A stretch of DNA of 64,000 nucleotides from an uncultured Eggerthellaceae bacterium (GCA_937892845.1 CALBGP010000028.1:124001-188000); one strand, 5' to 3'. Numbered from the stretch's first letter, positions 1 through 9,110 are shown. The notes: generated by a model not told the origin, from the sequence alone. Translations and numbers: made by a program.

Positions 1-646
1 TCAGGCTGGCCAAAGACCCCAGCGCCTTGTGCGCCCGCGCGGGCTCGTTGTCGAAGGGGGCGTTGCCGCAGTCTTTTTCCCGGCAGCGCAGCAGGCACAT
101 CATGGACAGCAAGGGCAGTGAGATGGCGAAGATGCTCGCGGCAAGCAGACCCTGTTCGGTCATGATGGATATCGCCAGGTACAACGCTGCGGAGAAGAGA
201 AACGCCACGGGTACGGCGAAGGCGACGCGTGAGGGGTGCATGCGCCCCAGGCAGTTCGCCCAGCAGCCCCACAGATACCCGAACCCGATGCCGGCGAGCA
301 CGGCGCTTCCCATCAAGGCGATGGCCGCTATGCGCGTATTCGCGATGAGCCCGGATGCGAGGATGCCCGACAAACCCACCATGGATGAGATGACGAAGGG
401 CTGCCAGGGCAGGTGCGTCAGGGCGGCCCCATCGCGCTCGATGCGTGAGGAGATGAGGAGCAGTGCGGTCATGGTTGAAAGAAACGATGCAATGGTGCAG
501 ACGGTTGCCATTGCGACCGAAGCGGTGCTTCCGTGCATGAGCGTGGAACTGCGGACGGTGAGCATGTGGCATGCCCAGAACAGCCCTAAACCCAGATACC
601 GGGCGTGAAACGATGCGGTGTCCGCAATGGGTTTGGATGCTTCCAT
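1..646 (-). CDS. N-terminal part of a membrane-anchored LuxR-type regulator (runs off left edge)
   Basis: On the minus strand an open frame starts at ATG 646 behind a good ribosome site (AGGGAGA) and stays open for 215 codons to the window edge, so the C-terminus is missing. The visible part is strongly hydrophobic, with about six membrane segments (for example around residues 18-35, 43-65, 85-105 and 108-125) and a Cys-rich end (CLLRCREKDC). This layout matches the N-terminal half of the Eggerthellaceae family that couples a multi-pass membrane sensor to a C-terminal LuxR helix-turn-helix; such genes typically sit beside the oxidoreductase operon they control. The DNA-binding half is outside the window, so the LuxR assignment is inference from context and architecture. 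A bare membrane transporter is the main alternative. Confidence 0.6.
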   Translation of the reverse strand, partial: MEASKPIADTASFHARYLGLGLFWACHMLTVRSSTLMHGSTASVAMATVCTIASFLSTMTALLLISSRIERDGAALTHLPWQPFVISSMVGLSGILASGLIANTRIAAIALMGSAVLAGIGFGYLWGCWANCLGRMHPSRVAFAVPVAFLFSAALYLAISIMTEQGLLAASIFAISLPLLSMMCLLRCREKDCGNAPFDNEPARAHKALGSLASL

Positions 647-695
647 ATGTTCTCCCTACGCAGGATTCAGGTGTCTGACCTGCGACGATGAAAAA

Positions 696-712
696 TCATC
701 AGTTTCTGATGA
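696..712. promoter_or_regulatory. Perfect inverted repeat, candidate operator
   Basis: TCATCAG and CTGATGA flank a TTT spacer between the divergent membrane regulator (start 646) and the TorD-like gene (start 777). Its place and symmetry suit a binding site for the adjacent regulator. The assignment is inferred. Confidence 0.45.
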
Positions 713-776
713 CTGTGATTATACCCTTGGAGGGCATTATCGGCACTGCATGAAGCAAGACGGAAGGGGAAAGAAG

Positions 777-1319
777 ATGCCTGCTTCGGAAATGATGCGC
801 GCGGCGGATGCAGCCGCATTGTTCACGCGAGAAGGGATGCTTGACGAAGCCGCTTCGTCCGACGATCCTCGGCGCGCAGAGGCGTGCCGTGCGGTCGCGA
901 CCGAGATCCTGACTCCGGGGATGCCGCTTGCAGCGCTTCCGGTGGAATCTCTGTACAAGCCGTGGTCGGCCATGTCCACGGAGCTTGCTGCCGCCAAAGG
1001 CCTGTACATGGGAGATCCGGCTCATCATCTTCTTCACGTCTACGCCGAATGTGGCATCGAAGTTCCGCCGGCGTTTTCGGCCACTCCCGATCATCTGGCG
1101 CTCATCGTCGAGCTTGCGGCTCTGCTTGCGGAAGCCGGCAACGCAGAGGGCGCGGCGCAGGTGGTTGCGGATCATCTTGACTGGCTGGCAACCTATGACG
1201 CCGAGCTGGCCGAGAGGGCCGCGAAAGCTTTCGGCATAGCGCCGCTTGAGGAGGGGATCGCAATGCTCAGGAAGCAGTTGGCGGAATTGATGGATCTGGT
1301 TGGATCATTCACCCGATAG
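777..1319 (+). CDS. TorD/DmsD-family redox enzyme maturation chaperone
   Basis: This 180-residue, largely alpha-helical, Ala/Leu-rich protein resembles the TorD family of cytoplasmic chaperones that bind the Tat signal of a molybdoenzyme and hold it for cofactor insertion. Visible marks are the GDPAHHLLHVYAECGI region and the acidic helical core (LALIVELAALLAEAGN) leading to a conserved DHLDWLATYDAEL helix. The start at ATG 777 is preferred because of the purine-rich site GGAAGGGGA six bases upstream; ATG 750 is in frame but has poor spacing. It lies 24 bases before the molybdopterin oxidoreductase gene, which is its probable client. TorD members diverge strongly, so the family call rests on context as much as on sequence. 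Confidence 0.7.
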   Translation: MPASEMMRAADAAALFTREGMLDEAASSDDPRRAEACRAVATEILTPGMPLAALPVESLYKPWSAMSTELAAAKGLYMGDPAHHLLHVYAECGIEVPPAFSATPDHLALIVELAALLAEAGNAEGAAQVVADHLDWLATYDAELAERAAKAFGIAPLEEGIAMLRKQLAELMDLVGSFTR

Positions 1320-1343
1320 GTAATGGCAGGAAGAGAGGGAGAA

Positions 1344-3539
1344 ATGACAATGGTAGGAGATGTCTCGCGTCGCACGTTCCTCAAGACGACGGCTGCGACC
1401 GCCGCGCTCGGCGCGGTGGGAGTGACGTCCATGGCTGCCTGGCAGGCGGAAGCCGCCGAACAGCAGGGCGCCGACGTCAAGCGCATGCCGTCCATGTGCA
1501 ACGGTTGCTCGAACAAGTGCGGGTTCTTCGCCACTGTGGTCGATGGCCGTCTGTGGACCATCGAAGGCAACGAGAAGCACCCCAAGTCGAAGGGGACCAT
1601 CTGCGGTCGAGGCCATGGCATGGCGCAGATGGCGTATTCCGATGAGCGCCTGACCCAACCCATGCGCCGCACGGCCGAGGGCGAATTCGAGCCCGTCGAT
1701 TGGGATACCGCGCTGTCTGAAATCGGCGAGAAGCTCACGGGCATCCTCGCGTCGGATGGCCCTGAGGCGGTTTGCTATATCCATGATCCGCGTCCCTTGG
1801 GATCGTTTTACGGGCCGCGCTTCATGAACGCTTTGGGCGTTTCGAACATCTACACCCATGGCGCGGCGTGCAACCTGTCTTTGAACGCAGGTTTCTCCAA
1901 CTCCCTGGGTTCCGGCAGCTTCTCTGTTGATCTGGCGAACACGAAGATGGTGGTCTATATCGGCCGCAGCTTTGCCGACGGCATCACGCCGGCCGATGTG
2001 CAGGGCATTGCCGCCGCTGCTGACAGGTCCACGCGCATCGTGATTGTCGATCCCCGCCTGAACAATACCGGCATCTTCGCCACCGACTGGGTGCCCATCC
2101 TTCCCGGCACCGACCTGGCGTTGCTTCTGGGCATTGCGAACGTTCTGATCGCCGAGGATCTTTACGACCATGAGTTCGTGGAGAAGTACTCGGTCGGATT
2201 CGAAGAGTTCGCCGAGCAGGCGCGCGAATACACGCCTGAATGGGCTGAGGGCATCTGCGACGTTCCCGCTGAGACCATTGTGTCCCTTGCCCGCGACCTT
2301 GCGGCTGCTGCTCCTGCGTGCGCCATCGACTCTTCGTGGCATGCGGCGTTCGGCTGCCTGTACAAGAACTCTTTCGACACGGCCCGTGCCGTTGCCGCTG
2401 TAAACACCCTGCTGGGTGCATGGGGACAGAAGGGCGGCGCCATCATGCCCGGGTCCCCGAAGCTCGGAGAGCTTGATCCTGTGAAGTTCCCCGCTGTGGC
2501 AAAGCCTGAGGTCAAGCGCGTGGGTGATGCCGAATTCCCGCTGGTCCCCGCAGGCATGGGCACGAATCTTGCTGCCCTCAAGGCCGCGCTCGACGGCAGG
2601 ATGAAGGCGTTCATCTTCTACAACTCCAACGCCGCGCAGGGCTATACGCAGCCCAAGATGTGGCGTGAGGGCCTGGGCAAGGCAGAGCTCGTGGTGGTCA
2701 TCGACGTCCATATGAGCGAGACCGCCATGTGCGCCCATTACGTTCTGCCCGAATGCACCTACCTGGAGCGTTTGGAGCCCGTTGAGATGCTGGGCGGTAA
2801 GAAGCATTTCTGCACGGTGCGCACCCGCGTTCTGGACCGCATCCATCCCGAGACGCGCTCCGGTGACGAGATCTTCTCCGGTCTGGCCAAGGCATGCGGC
2901 GTGGGCGATAAGTTCGACTTCACCATCGATGAGCTGGTGGATGCGCAGCTGGCAAGCATCGGTCTGACGCTGGACCGCGTTGCCGAAGAGGGCGTTGTCG
3001 AGCTGGAGGCCCCCGAGTTCACCTACGGCGTTCCCGCTAAGTTCGAAAAGCCCGAAGGCAAGTTCATGTTCGCAAGCGAGAAGGTTGGCGCTGCCGGCCT
3101 CAATCCCGTGATCGGCTTCACGGCCCGCGAGGTCCAGCCCGAAGGCGAGCAGCTTTCGCTCGTCGCCGGCAAGCAGGGCATCCATTCGCACACCATGACG
3201 CAAAACGTCGCGGCCCTCAATGCCATCTCCCGTGAATACGGCTTGGAGCGCTTATGGATGGCTGCAGCCGATGCCGAAGCCCGCGGCATCGCAGACGGTG
3301 ATCTGGTGGAGGTCTCCAACGATGAGCACACCGCCCAGGTGCACGTGCGCGTGACTGAGCGCATGAAGCCCGGCGTGCTGTTCCTGCCCATGCACTACGG
3401 CGGCACGTCGCCTTATCAGACCCGCGCCAACGGCTATGGCATCAACATCATGGATTTCGTCCCGTTCCGCATGGAACCCGGCGTGGGCTCTGCCATGAGC
3501 CACGAGACCGCCGTGACGGTGAGGAAGGTTGAGGAATAA
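1344..3539 (+). CDS. Tat-exported molybdopterin oxidoreductase catalytic subunit (Psr/Phs/DMSO reductase family)
   Basis: The 731-residue protein begins with a twin-arginine signal (SRRTFLK, then an Ala-rich hydrophobic stretch ending near AAWQAEA), so it is exported folded. A [4Fe-4S] motif follows at about residues 52-87 (Cys52, 55, 59 and 87). The middle and C-terminus carry the usual bis-MGD binding blocks (for example YIGRSFADGITPADVQG and LFLPMHYGGTSPYQTRANGYG). A Cys in HGAACNLSLN near residue 176 is at the position expected for the molybdenum ligand and would suit a polysulfide/thiosulfate-type enzyme. ATG 1344 is chosen over 1323 because GAGGGAGAA precedes it. The stop overlaps the next start by one base, so the subunits are translationally coupled. 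The substrate cannot be read from sequence. Confidence 0.9.
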   Translation: MTMVGDVSRRTFLKTTAATAALGAVGVTSMAAWQAEAAEQQGADVKRMPSMCNGCSNKCGFFATVVDGRLWTIEGNEKHPKSKGTICGRGHGMAQMAYSDERLTQPMRRTAEGEFEPVDWDTALSEIGEKLTGILASDGPEAVCYIHDPRPLGSFYGPRFMNALGVSNIYTHGAACNLSLNAGFSNSLGSGSFSVDLANTKMVVYIGRSFADGITPADVQGIAAAADRSTRIVIVDPRLNNTGIFATDWVPILPGTDLALLLGIANVLIAEDLYDHEFVEKYSVGFEEFAEQAREYTPEWAEGICDVPAETIVSLARDLAAAAPACAIDSSWHAAFGCLYKNSFDTARAVAAVNTLLGAWGQKGGAIMPGSPKLGELDPVKFPAVAKPEVKRVGDAEFPLVPAGMGTNLAALKAALDGRMKAFIFYNSNAAQGYTQPKMWREGLGKAELVVVIDVHMSETAMCAHYVLPECTYLERLEPVEMLGGKKHFCTVRTRVLDRIHPETRSGDEIFSGLAKACGVGDKFDFTIDELVDAQLASIGLTLDRVAEEGVVELEAPEFTYGVPAKFEKPEGKFMFASEKVGAAGLNPVIGFTAREVQPEGEQLSLVAGKQGIHSHTMTQNVAALNAISREYGLERLWMAAADAEARGIADGDLVEVSNDEHTAQVHVRVTERMKPGVLFLPMHYGGTSPYQTRANGYGINIMDFVPFRMEPGVGSAMSHETAVTVRKVEE

Positions 3540-4075
3540 TGACCCGCTACGGAATGCTCATCAACACCAAGAAATGCGTCGGGTGCTTCGCCTGCCGCGT
3601 GGCCTGCCAGATGCGCAACCATCTGGAAACCGAAGAGTCCTTCATCAGCTATCACGAAGTCGAACAGGGTAAATATCCCAGCGTGTACGCTGAAACCGTG
3701 CCCACCCAGTGCATGCATTGCGTGGATGCCCCGTGCCAGGCCGTGTGCCCCACGCATGCCACCTACACCACCGACGACGGCGTGGTTTTGGTGGACGAGA
3801 CCAAGTGCATCGGCTGCAAGTACTGCATGGTAGCCTGCCCCTACGGCGCCCGCATCCAGATCGAGAAGACGGGTGTGATCGAGAAGTGCCGCTTCTGCTA
3901 CGAAAACGGCCAGCCTGGCCAGCCGCCTGCCTGTGTGGGGACCTGCATCTCCAAGGCTCGCGTCTTCGGCGACCTCGACGATCCCGATAGCGAGATTTCC
4001 CGTGAAATCGCGCGCACCAATGCCCGTCCGCTGGCTTCTGATCTGACCGAAGCCAAGATCTACTATGTGAGGTGA
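3539..4075 (+). CDS. Four-cluster [4Fe-4S] electron-transfer subunit (DmsB/PsrB-like)
   Basis: This is a 178-residue ferredoxin-like subunit with sixteen cysteines in four ferredoxin-type groups: 13/16/19/23, 58/61/66/70, 90/93/96/100 and 117/120/132/136. That is the standard arrangement for the iron-sulfur subunit that wires a membrane quinol oxidase subunit to the molybdopterin catalytic subunit. It has no signal peptide, as is normal for subunits carried across by the partner's Tat signal. The start codon overlaps the catalytic subunit's stop, and the stop lies just before the membrane subunit. All cluster-binding cysteines appear intact. Confidence 0.93.
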   Translation: MTRYGMLINTKKCVGCFACRVACQMRNHLETEESFISYHEVEQGKYPSVYAETVPTQCMHCVDAPCQAVCPTHATYTTDDGVVLVDETKCIGCKYCMVACPYGARIQIEKTGVIEKCRFCYENGQPGQPPACVGTCISKARVFGDLDDPDSEISREIARTNARPLASDLTEAKIYYVR

Positions 4076-4080
4076 TGACC

Positions 4081-4950
4081 ATGGTCTGGGGACCTATGAT
4101 CGCGTGGTACCTGTTTCTGGCAGGTGCATCCGCCGGTGCGTTCGTGACGGCGGCGTTCGTTGAGAAGAAGTATCCGGATAGCGTCAAGATGCGCGTTGCG
4201 GGCCGCCTGCTGGCTCCCGTGCTGATGGGCATCGGCCTCATCATGCTGATTCTGGATGCTGAGGCGGGATTCCGCAACCCGCTGCGCTTCGCCTACCTGG
4301 TCATGAATCCGGGCTCGGTCATGACGCTGGGCGTGTACTTCATCAGCGCTTATATGCCCGTTGTGCTGATCGTGGCGGTGCTTGAGCTGCTGAAGAAGAA
4401 GGTTCCGTCGTGGCTCACGTGGATCGGCGGTGCGCTGTCCGTGGCCGTGGCCGTCTACACCGGCTTTTTGCTGGGCGTCGTGCAGACGTATCCTCTGTGG
4501 AACAATGCGCTTCTGCCTGTGCTGTTCGCCGTCTCCGCCCTTTCCGCCGGTTTGGCCGCAACCTCGCTGGTCGGCCTGATCTTCGATCGCCATCGCTTCG
4601 AGCAGATGTGGCTCGTGAAGAAGACCCATGTCATCCTATGCGTCATCGAGGTTACCGTGCTGTTCATCATGCTGACCATCGTTGGTGCCAGCACGCCTGC
4701 GGGAGCCGAGTCTGTCCACATGCTGCTGGCCGGCGCCTACGCACCCGCGTTCTGGCTCGGTCTGGTTGCGTTCGGTTTGGTGGTTCCGTTCTGCATCGAG
4801 GGTTGGCCGGTGTTCATCACCAAGCGCGTCGAAACCTCGATTACCGCTTTGGTGCTGAGCATCATCGGTGAGGCCGGTGTTCTGGTGGGCGGTTTCGTCC
4901 TGCGGTTCCTGGTGGTCATGGCCGCCGTGCCCATCGCCTTCGTGCTGTAG
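4081..4950 (+). CDS. NrfD/PsrC-type membrane anchor, quinol-linked subunit
   Basis: A 289-residue integral membrane protein with about eight hydrophobic helices, opening with WGPMIAWYLFLAGASAGAF, a typical NrfD/PsrC beginning. It would anchor the Fe-S and molybdopterin subunits and exchange electrons with the menaquinone pool. GTG 4072, ATG 4075 and ATG 4081 are all in frame; GAGGTG at 4069-4074 gives the best spacing to 4081, though 4075 cannot be excluded. It is the last gene of the chaperone-catalytic-FeS-anchor operon and is followed by a strong terminator. Confidence 0.88.
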   Translation: MVWGPMIAWYLFLAGASAGAFVTAAFVEKKYPDSVKMRVAGRLLAPVLMGIGLIMLILDAEAGFRNPLRFAYLVMNPGSVMTLGVYFISAYMPVVLIVAVLELLKKKVPSWLTWIGGALSVAVAVYTGFLLGVVQTYPLWNNALLPVLFAVSALSAGLAATSLVGLIFDRHRFEQMWLVKKTHVILCVIEVTVLFIMLTIVGASTPAGAESVHMLLAGAYAPAFWLGLVAFGLVVPFCIEGWPVFITKRVETSITALVLSIIGEAGVLVGGFVLRFLVVMAAVPIAFVL

Positions 4951-5021
4951 GGGAGGGCAGCGGGCAGATCCGATACCGCACTCATTCCGTGTCGCCTTAC
5001 CTGCCGAATTGCGACACGACC

Positions 5022-5053
5022 GAAGGGCCCGCAATTGCGGGCCCTTCCTTTTA
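5022..5053 (+). terminator. Rho-independent terminator of the molybdoenzyme operon
   Basis: GAAGGGCCCGC, an AATT loop and the exact complement form an 11-bp stem followed by CTTTT, 72 bases after the NrfD-type stop codon. Confidence 0.9.
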
Positions 5054-5134
5054 CTCTCTTGGTTTTCCGGCTATGCTGGGCGGCTTGTCTGCTCCCTTCC
5101 GGCTGATGGTTCGCGAAGAGCGGCGGGTTGAGAA

Positions 5135-5587
5135 GTGGAATTGAGTCAATTGACCAAACGAATCTATTATCTGGAACACGACCCCGAGCTGGATAGGCCG
5201 ATGCTTGCCTACCTCGAAGACGACAGATTTTCTCTGGCGGTCGATGCTGGATATTCGGCATCGCACGCTCGGGATTTCTACAGGGCAATCGAAGCGGAAC
5301 AGTTGAAGATCCCGGACTTTACGATTGCTACGCACTGGCATTATGGCCACCATGCGGCATCGCTGCATTCAGAAGATACTGTTTGTATTAATGTGCTGGA
5401 AGAGAAGGCTCTGTTCCTAGGGGATTCCGCTAGTGAGGATTATTTCAATGGAGGAAGCCTGGGCAAAGAGAAACTTAGGTCTTCGGTGGGCGTGATTCAG
5501 CCGACAGACTGTGCGTATTGCATTCTCAGCCATTGCGAACCGCTTGCGAAGGAAGAATTGCTTTGTTATTTGGACGGTTTGTTTTAG
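5135..5587 (+). CDS. Shortened metallo-beta-lactamase-fold protein
   Basis: The 150-residue frame starts at GTG 5135 with a weak ribosome site. Its first 70 residues (IYYLEHDPELDRPMLAYLED and LAVDAGYSASHARDFY) and the THWHYGHH block match the beginning of MBL-fold hydrolases, where this motif binds metal. Its last 70 residues (LEEKALFLGDSASEDYFNGG onward) match the end. Members of this family usually run to about 230-250 residues; here only about 20 residues separate the histidine motif from the LFLGD block, so the central part with further metal ligands appears to be missing in frame. The flanking DNA is visibly more AT-rich than neighbours. It may be a decaying gene or a small repurposed protein. 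Confidence 0.6.
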   Translation: MELSQLTKRIYYLEHDPELDRPMLAYLEDDRFSLAVDAGYSASHARDFYRAIEAEQLKIPDFTIATHWHYGHHAASLHSEDTVCINVLEEKALFLGDSASEDYFNGGSLGKEKLRSSVGVIQPTDCAYCILSHCEPLAKEELLCYLDGLF

Positions 5588-5950
5588 CTGCCTCTTCCCG
5601 GTTTGCGGAAATCGCACCGAATCGGAAGTGTTTCGGATCGTGTTGATTTTGAACGGGAGCCAAATTAGCTAAGAGACTTTTATAAGTCCAGGTCGTGATT
5701 ATCTAAATACGTGTATATTCTAAATCTAGGACAATATCGGATTTGATTCGGGGCGGAAGGCGGAATCTTGCAGTCTTCTCGAACCCGAAACACTTCCATT
5801 TTTGTGCGTTCAAGCGGAGTTTCACCCTCGGCCAAGTGAAGCGTCGGTCCATTGGCGTTTGCGGGTCTTCGTGCGTCACGAGCCTTTTCATGGTTCGGGT
5901 CTTCGCACGGCAAGGGTCTTCGCGCGGCACTTTGATCGGGTTGACCTCCA
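5588..5950. other. Gene-free, partly AT-rich intergenic stretch with inverted repeat
   Basis: No credible gene was found here. GGAAGTGTTTCGG at 5624-5636 is repeated inverted as CCGAAACACTTCC at 5785-5797. The central part (5660-5740) is unusually AT-rich. Three imperfect copies of a GGGTCTTCG element lie at about 5862-5923, just beyond the end of the cardiolipin synthase gene. Confidence 0.5.
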
Positions 5951-7501
5951 TTAAAGCAGCGGGGCGAACAGGCGCAGGATCAACTGGCTCAGGCGCAGCG
6001 GTGCGCTCTGGGCGGAAGCGTACTTCTCGGTCACTTCCTCGCACTGTGCGAATGTGGCTTCGAAGTCCGCCTTCATGGCGGCCACAGCGTCGCAGTAGGC
6101 GAACAGGCAGGCGTTCTCGAAGTGATGGTAGAAGCTGCGATAGTCCAGGTTGATGGTGCCGCACAGCGCAACGCGGTCGTCGCTGACGCACTGCTTGGCG
6201 TGCAGGAAGCCGGGCGTCCACTCGTAGATGCGCACGCCGTCTCGCGCCAGGCTGTGGTAGTAGGATCGCGTGACCTTGTAGACGGGCTTCTTGTCGGGAA
6301 TGCCGGGCGTGATCAGGCGAACGTCCACGCCGCGCTTGCGTGCCAGGCGCAGGGCGTGATTCATCTCGTCGGTGATGATCAGGTACGGTGTGCACAGGTA
6401 GCAGTAATCCTGGGCCTGCTCGATGAGGCTCAGGTACACGTTTTCACCCACCGCCTCATCGTCCATGGGGCTGTCGGCATAGGGCAGCACGAAACCCTGT
6501 TCGCGCGCGGTGTAGCGCACCTCGGGCAGGAAACGCGCGATGTCGGCGTCGGTGGCGTCATCTTCGTTGACGGCGTTCCACATCTCCAGAAACGTGATGG
6601 TCAAGCTGCGCACGGCATCTCCGGTAAGCTTGATGCCCGTGTCCTTCCACATGCCGTAGGGGTGCGTGATGTTGAAGTATTCGTCGGCGATGTTGTATCC
6701 GCCGGTGAATCCCACGCGCCCGTCGACCACGGTGATCTTGCGGTGGTCGCGGTTGTTCAGAAACACGTTGAGCATGATCTTGAACGGGTTGAACACGCGG
6801 CACGAAATCCCCAGCGCCTCCATGCGTTTGACGAAGTCCGTGTTGATGAATCCGATGCTGCCCATGTCGTCGTAGAACAGGCGAACCTCTACTCCTTCGG
6901 CCACTTTCTGCGCCAGGATGTCGCGCACGCGATGGAACGACCCGGTGTCTTCGATGGCGTGGTACTCCATGAAGATGAATTTCTCGGCACGCCGTAGCTC
7001 TTCGATCTGCGCTTCAAGTCCTTCGGCTGCGTCAGCGAAGTATTCCACGTCGGTGTTGCGGTAAACAGGGTAGTGCGCGCAGGCGCCAAGATAGCGTGCC
7101 ACGCCCGCCACCGAGCTGTCGCGCTCTTCGAGCTGTCATGCGATTTCGGGATCCTGCCCGATGAGCGGCATGAGGCGCGCATCTTGGGCTTCGAAGCGTT
7201 TGCGCATCTTGCGGCTCGAGCCGCTCATGCCTATGAGCAGGTACAGCGTCAAGCCGAAGATGGGAAAGACCAGGATCAATATGACCCAAGGCATCTTGAG
7301 CGCGGACGTTTTGTCTTGCGCGTATATGACCAGGATGAGGATGAAAGCCAGAAGGTTGGTGCCTATGGCTATCCATTCGGCATATTCGTTGAGGCGCATG
7401 AATATCACCACGATGGCGGTGATCTGCAGGACTATGGACAGCGCCGTGAAGATCAGGCGCGTCACACCGGATTTGACGCGGGGCACAGGAGGTCGGCTCA
7501 T
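5951..7501 (-). pseudogene. cls: Cardiolipin synthase gene interrupted by one in-frame TGA
   Basis: Read on the minus strand from ATG 7501, the frame gives two membrane helices and a cytoplasmic linker (121 residues, ending in GQDPEIA). It then meets TGA at 7138-7136 and continues in the same frame through QLEERDSSVAG into a complete phospholipase-D-type enzyme ending at 5951. Both HxKxxxxD catalytic motifs are intact (HRKITVVD and HAKQCVSD), and the total of about 515 residues is normal for bacterial cardiolipin synthases, which join two phosphatidylglycerols at the membrane. Only this one codon breaks the gene, with no frameshift. A downstream GTG at 7111 could restart a soluble, anchorless enzyme. 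It could be a true nonsense mutation, a read-through stop or a sequencing error. Confidence 0.8.
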
Positions 7502-7656
7502 GGTTTTCCTCTCTTCATGTCAATCCTGCCATCATACTACGGCAACAGCTGTTTGACCGATTCATGTAGTCGAAGTGTTGGTGGGGCGTATACGATATGC
7601 TTGCAATGAATCGCTTGTAGCGAAGCGCGGATGGTCAGGCTTTGAGGAGGAGTCGC

Positions 7657-8586
7657 ATGCTTAAGCAGAATCTTGATGAGGTGGTCAGCGAATTCGCTCG
7701 GAATTACACGTCCCCGGAGATCTTCTTCACCGATCCCCAGCGTCATTTCCCGAACCGCAAGTGCATCATCTCCATTCTGGATGACCTGCGCCATCTTATG
7801 TTCCCGCGTTATTTCGGCGAAGTGACCCCCACGGGTGCGGACCCCAAATATTTCATCGGGCAGTCGCTGGTGCGCATTGAGGACATGCTGCATCGCCAGG
7901 TGCGTGAGGCTCTGTTGTTCCGCGAGGATTCCCTGCATCCGCAAAAGCCGGTTGACCACGATGCCATCGAGGAGCGCGTGGATTGCATTTGCACGCAATT
8001 CGTCAGCCGCCTGCCGGAGCTGCACCGCATGCTTCTCAAGGATGTCCAGGCGGCTTTCGACGGCGACCCTGCCGCTCAGAGCAAGGAGGAGATCATCTTC
8101 TCCTATCCCGGATTCTTCGCCACCTTCGTTTATCGAATCGCCCACGAGCTCTATGTGCAGGACGTGCCGCTGATTCCGCGCATCATGAGCGAATACGTGC
8201 ATTCGCTGACCGGCGTGGACATCAACCCGGGCGCCACCATCGGCGAGTACTTCTTCATAGACCATGCGACGGGCGTGGTCATCGGCGAAACCACGGTGAT
8301 AGGCAATCATGTCAAGATTTACCAGGGTGTGACGCTTGGCGCTCTGTCCACGCGCGCCGGCCAGCAGCTTTCCGGTGTGAAGCGCCACCCCACCATCGAG
8401 GACAACGTGACCATCTATTCCAATGCCAGCGTCCTGGGCGGAGAGACCGTCATCGGCGCGGGTACGGTGATCGCGGGTTCGGCGTTTGTAACCGAGTCCA
8501 TCCCCGCGAACTCGCGCGTGAGCGTGAAGGGCGTGGAAATCAACGTGCGCCAGCCTCGCAAGAGCCCCGCGAGCTGGGAGCTGTAG
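7657..8586 (+). CDS. cysE: Serine O-acetyltransferase
   Basis: This 309-residue enzyme transfers acetyl from acetyl-CoA to L-serine, the first step of cysteine synthesis. The C-terminal third shows the left-handed beta-helix of hexapeptide repeats (GVDINPGATIGEYFFIDH, then VVIGETTVIGNHVKIYQGVT), including the catalytic DH pair and the GALS segment. The N-terminal two thirds are helical, as in the longer SAT forms. ATG 7657 has a near-perfect AGGAGGAG seven bases upstream. It is divergent from the cardiolipin synthase gene and followed by its own terminator, so it is probably monocistronic. Confidence 0.93.
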   Translation: MLKQNLDEVVSEFARNYTSPEIFFTDPQRHFPNRKCIISILDDLRHLMFPRYFGEVTPTGADPKYFIGQSLVRIEDMLHRQVREALLFREDSLHPQKPVDHDAIEERVDCICTQFVSRLPELHRMLLKDVQAAFDGDPAAQSKEEIIFSYPGFFATFVYRIAHELYVQDVPLIPRIMSEYVHSLTGVDINPGATIGEYFFIDHATGVVIGETTVIGNHVKIYQGVTLGALSTRAGQQLSGVKRHPTIEDNVTIYSNASVLGGETVIGAGTVIAGSAFVTESIPANSRVSVKGVEINVRQPRKSPASWEL

Positions 8587-9071
8587 GGGCCGGATCAGCT
8601 TCGGTCTCATCTTCGATCCGTTTGGGCATTGCGGTCGATCAGCAGGGCTTTCGCGGGAGCGCGGAAGCCCTGTTGTTCGGTCGGGCGTTTTGCCGCTGAC
8701 GAATACCCCCGCTGCGTTGAACGCCTGGATTCGGGTGCCTGAAAGCCAATTCTTGTCGGGTTTGTATGGACGGTGCGCATTGCTGCGCCGTAGAGGGGTC
8801 TCCGAGGGATAGGCTGCGAAGAATGGGTCTTCCTTCGGTCCTCTGAACAGGTGTTTCTCGTTCGGTTCGGTTTTCTTTTCGGTCCAGTCGACCGACTGGT
8901 TGGCTATCGGGCGATTCGACCCATGCAAAGCTGACGTAAAACGGCAAAACAGGGGACTTTTCGGGTTGCTTAACGTTCCAGCTATGCAGACCTGACATGA
9001 AGCGGCACGCCGCGTTCGGGGGTGAATGGCTGCGGCCTTCATTTGGTTTAATCTGGGAGACGGGTTCCGCC
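8587..9071. other. Gene-free stretch between cysE and the membrane-protein gene
   Basis: Apart from the cysE terminator no gene or RNA was recognised. The sequence is rich in degenerate TTCGG/GGTTCGG words, and GACTTTTCGGGTT (8955-8967) carries the same AACCCGAAA core seen in the intergenic stretches at 5.8 kb and 16.3 kb. Confidence 0.4.
8643..8676 (+). terminator. cysE: Probable cysE terminator
   Basis: A 13-bp stem with one G-U pair (CAGGGCTTTCGCG against CGCGGAAGCCCTG) and a short loop, followed by TTGTT. Confidence 0.7.
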
Positions 9072-9110
9072 CGTGAAAGAAAAGAGGACCCGCGCTGTGC
9101 GGGTCCTCTT
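9072..9110 (-). terminator. Terminator of the minus-strand membrane protein gene
   Basis: A 12-bp perfect stem (AAGAGGACCCGC and its complement) lies 74 bases beyond the stop; on the minus strand it is followed by a T-rich tract. Confidence 0.85.

Noticed and set aside
1305..3203. Long minus-strand open frame opposite the molybdoenzyme gene
   Set aside because: It is the antisense shadow of a clear Tat/Fe-S/molybdopterin protein, a common effect in GC-rich DNA.
7136..7138. TGA in cls as a selenocysteine codon
   Set aside because: It lies in a linker without a catalytic role and no selenoprotein hairpin was evident; nonsense, read-through or error is more likely.
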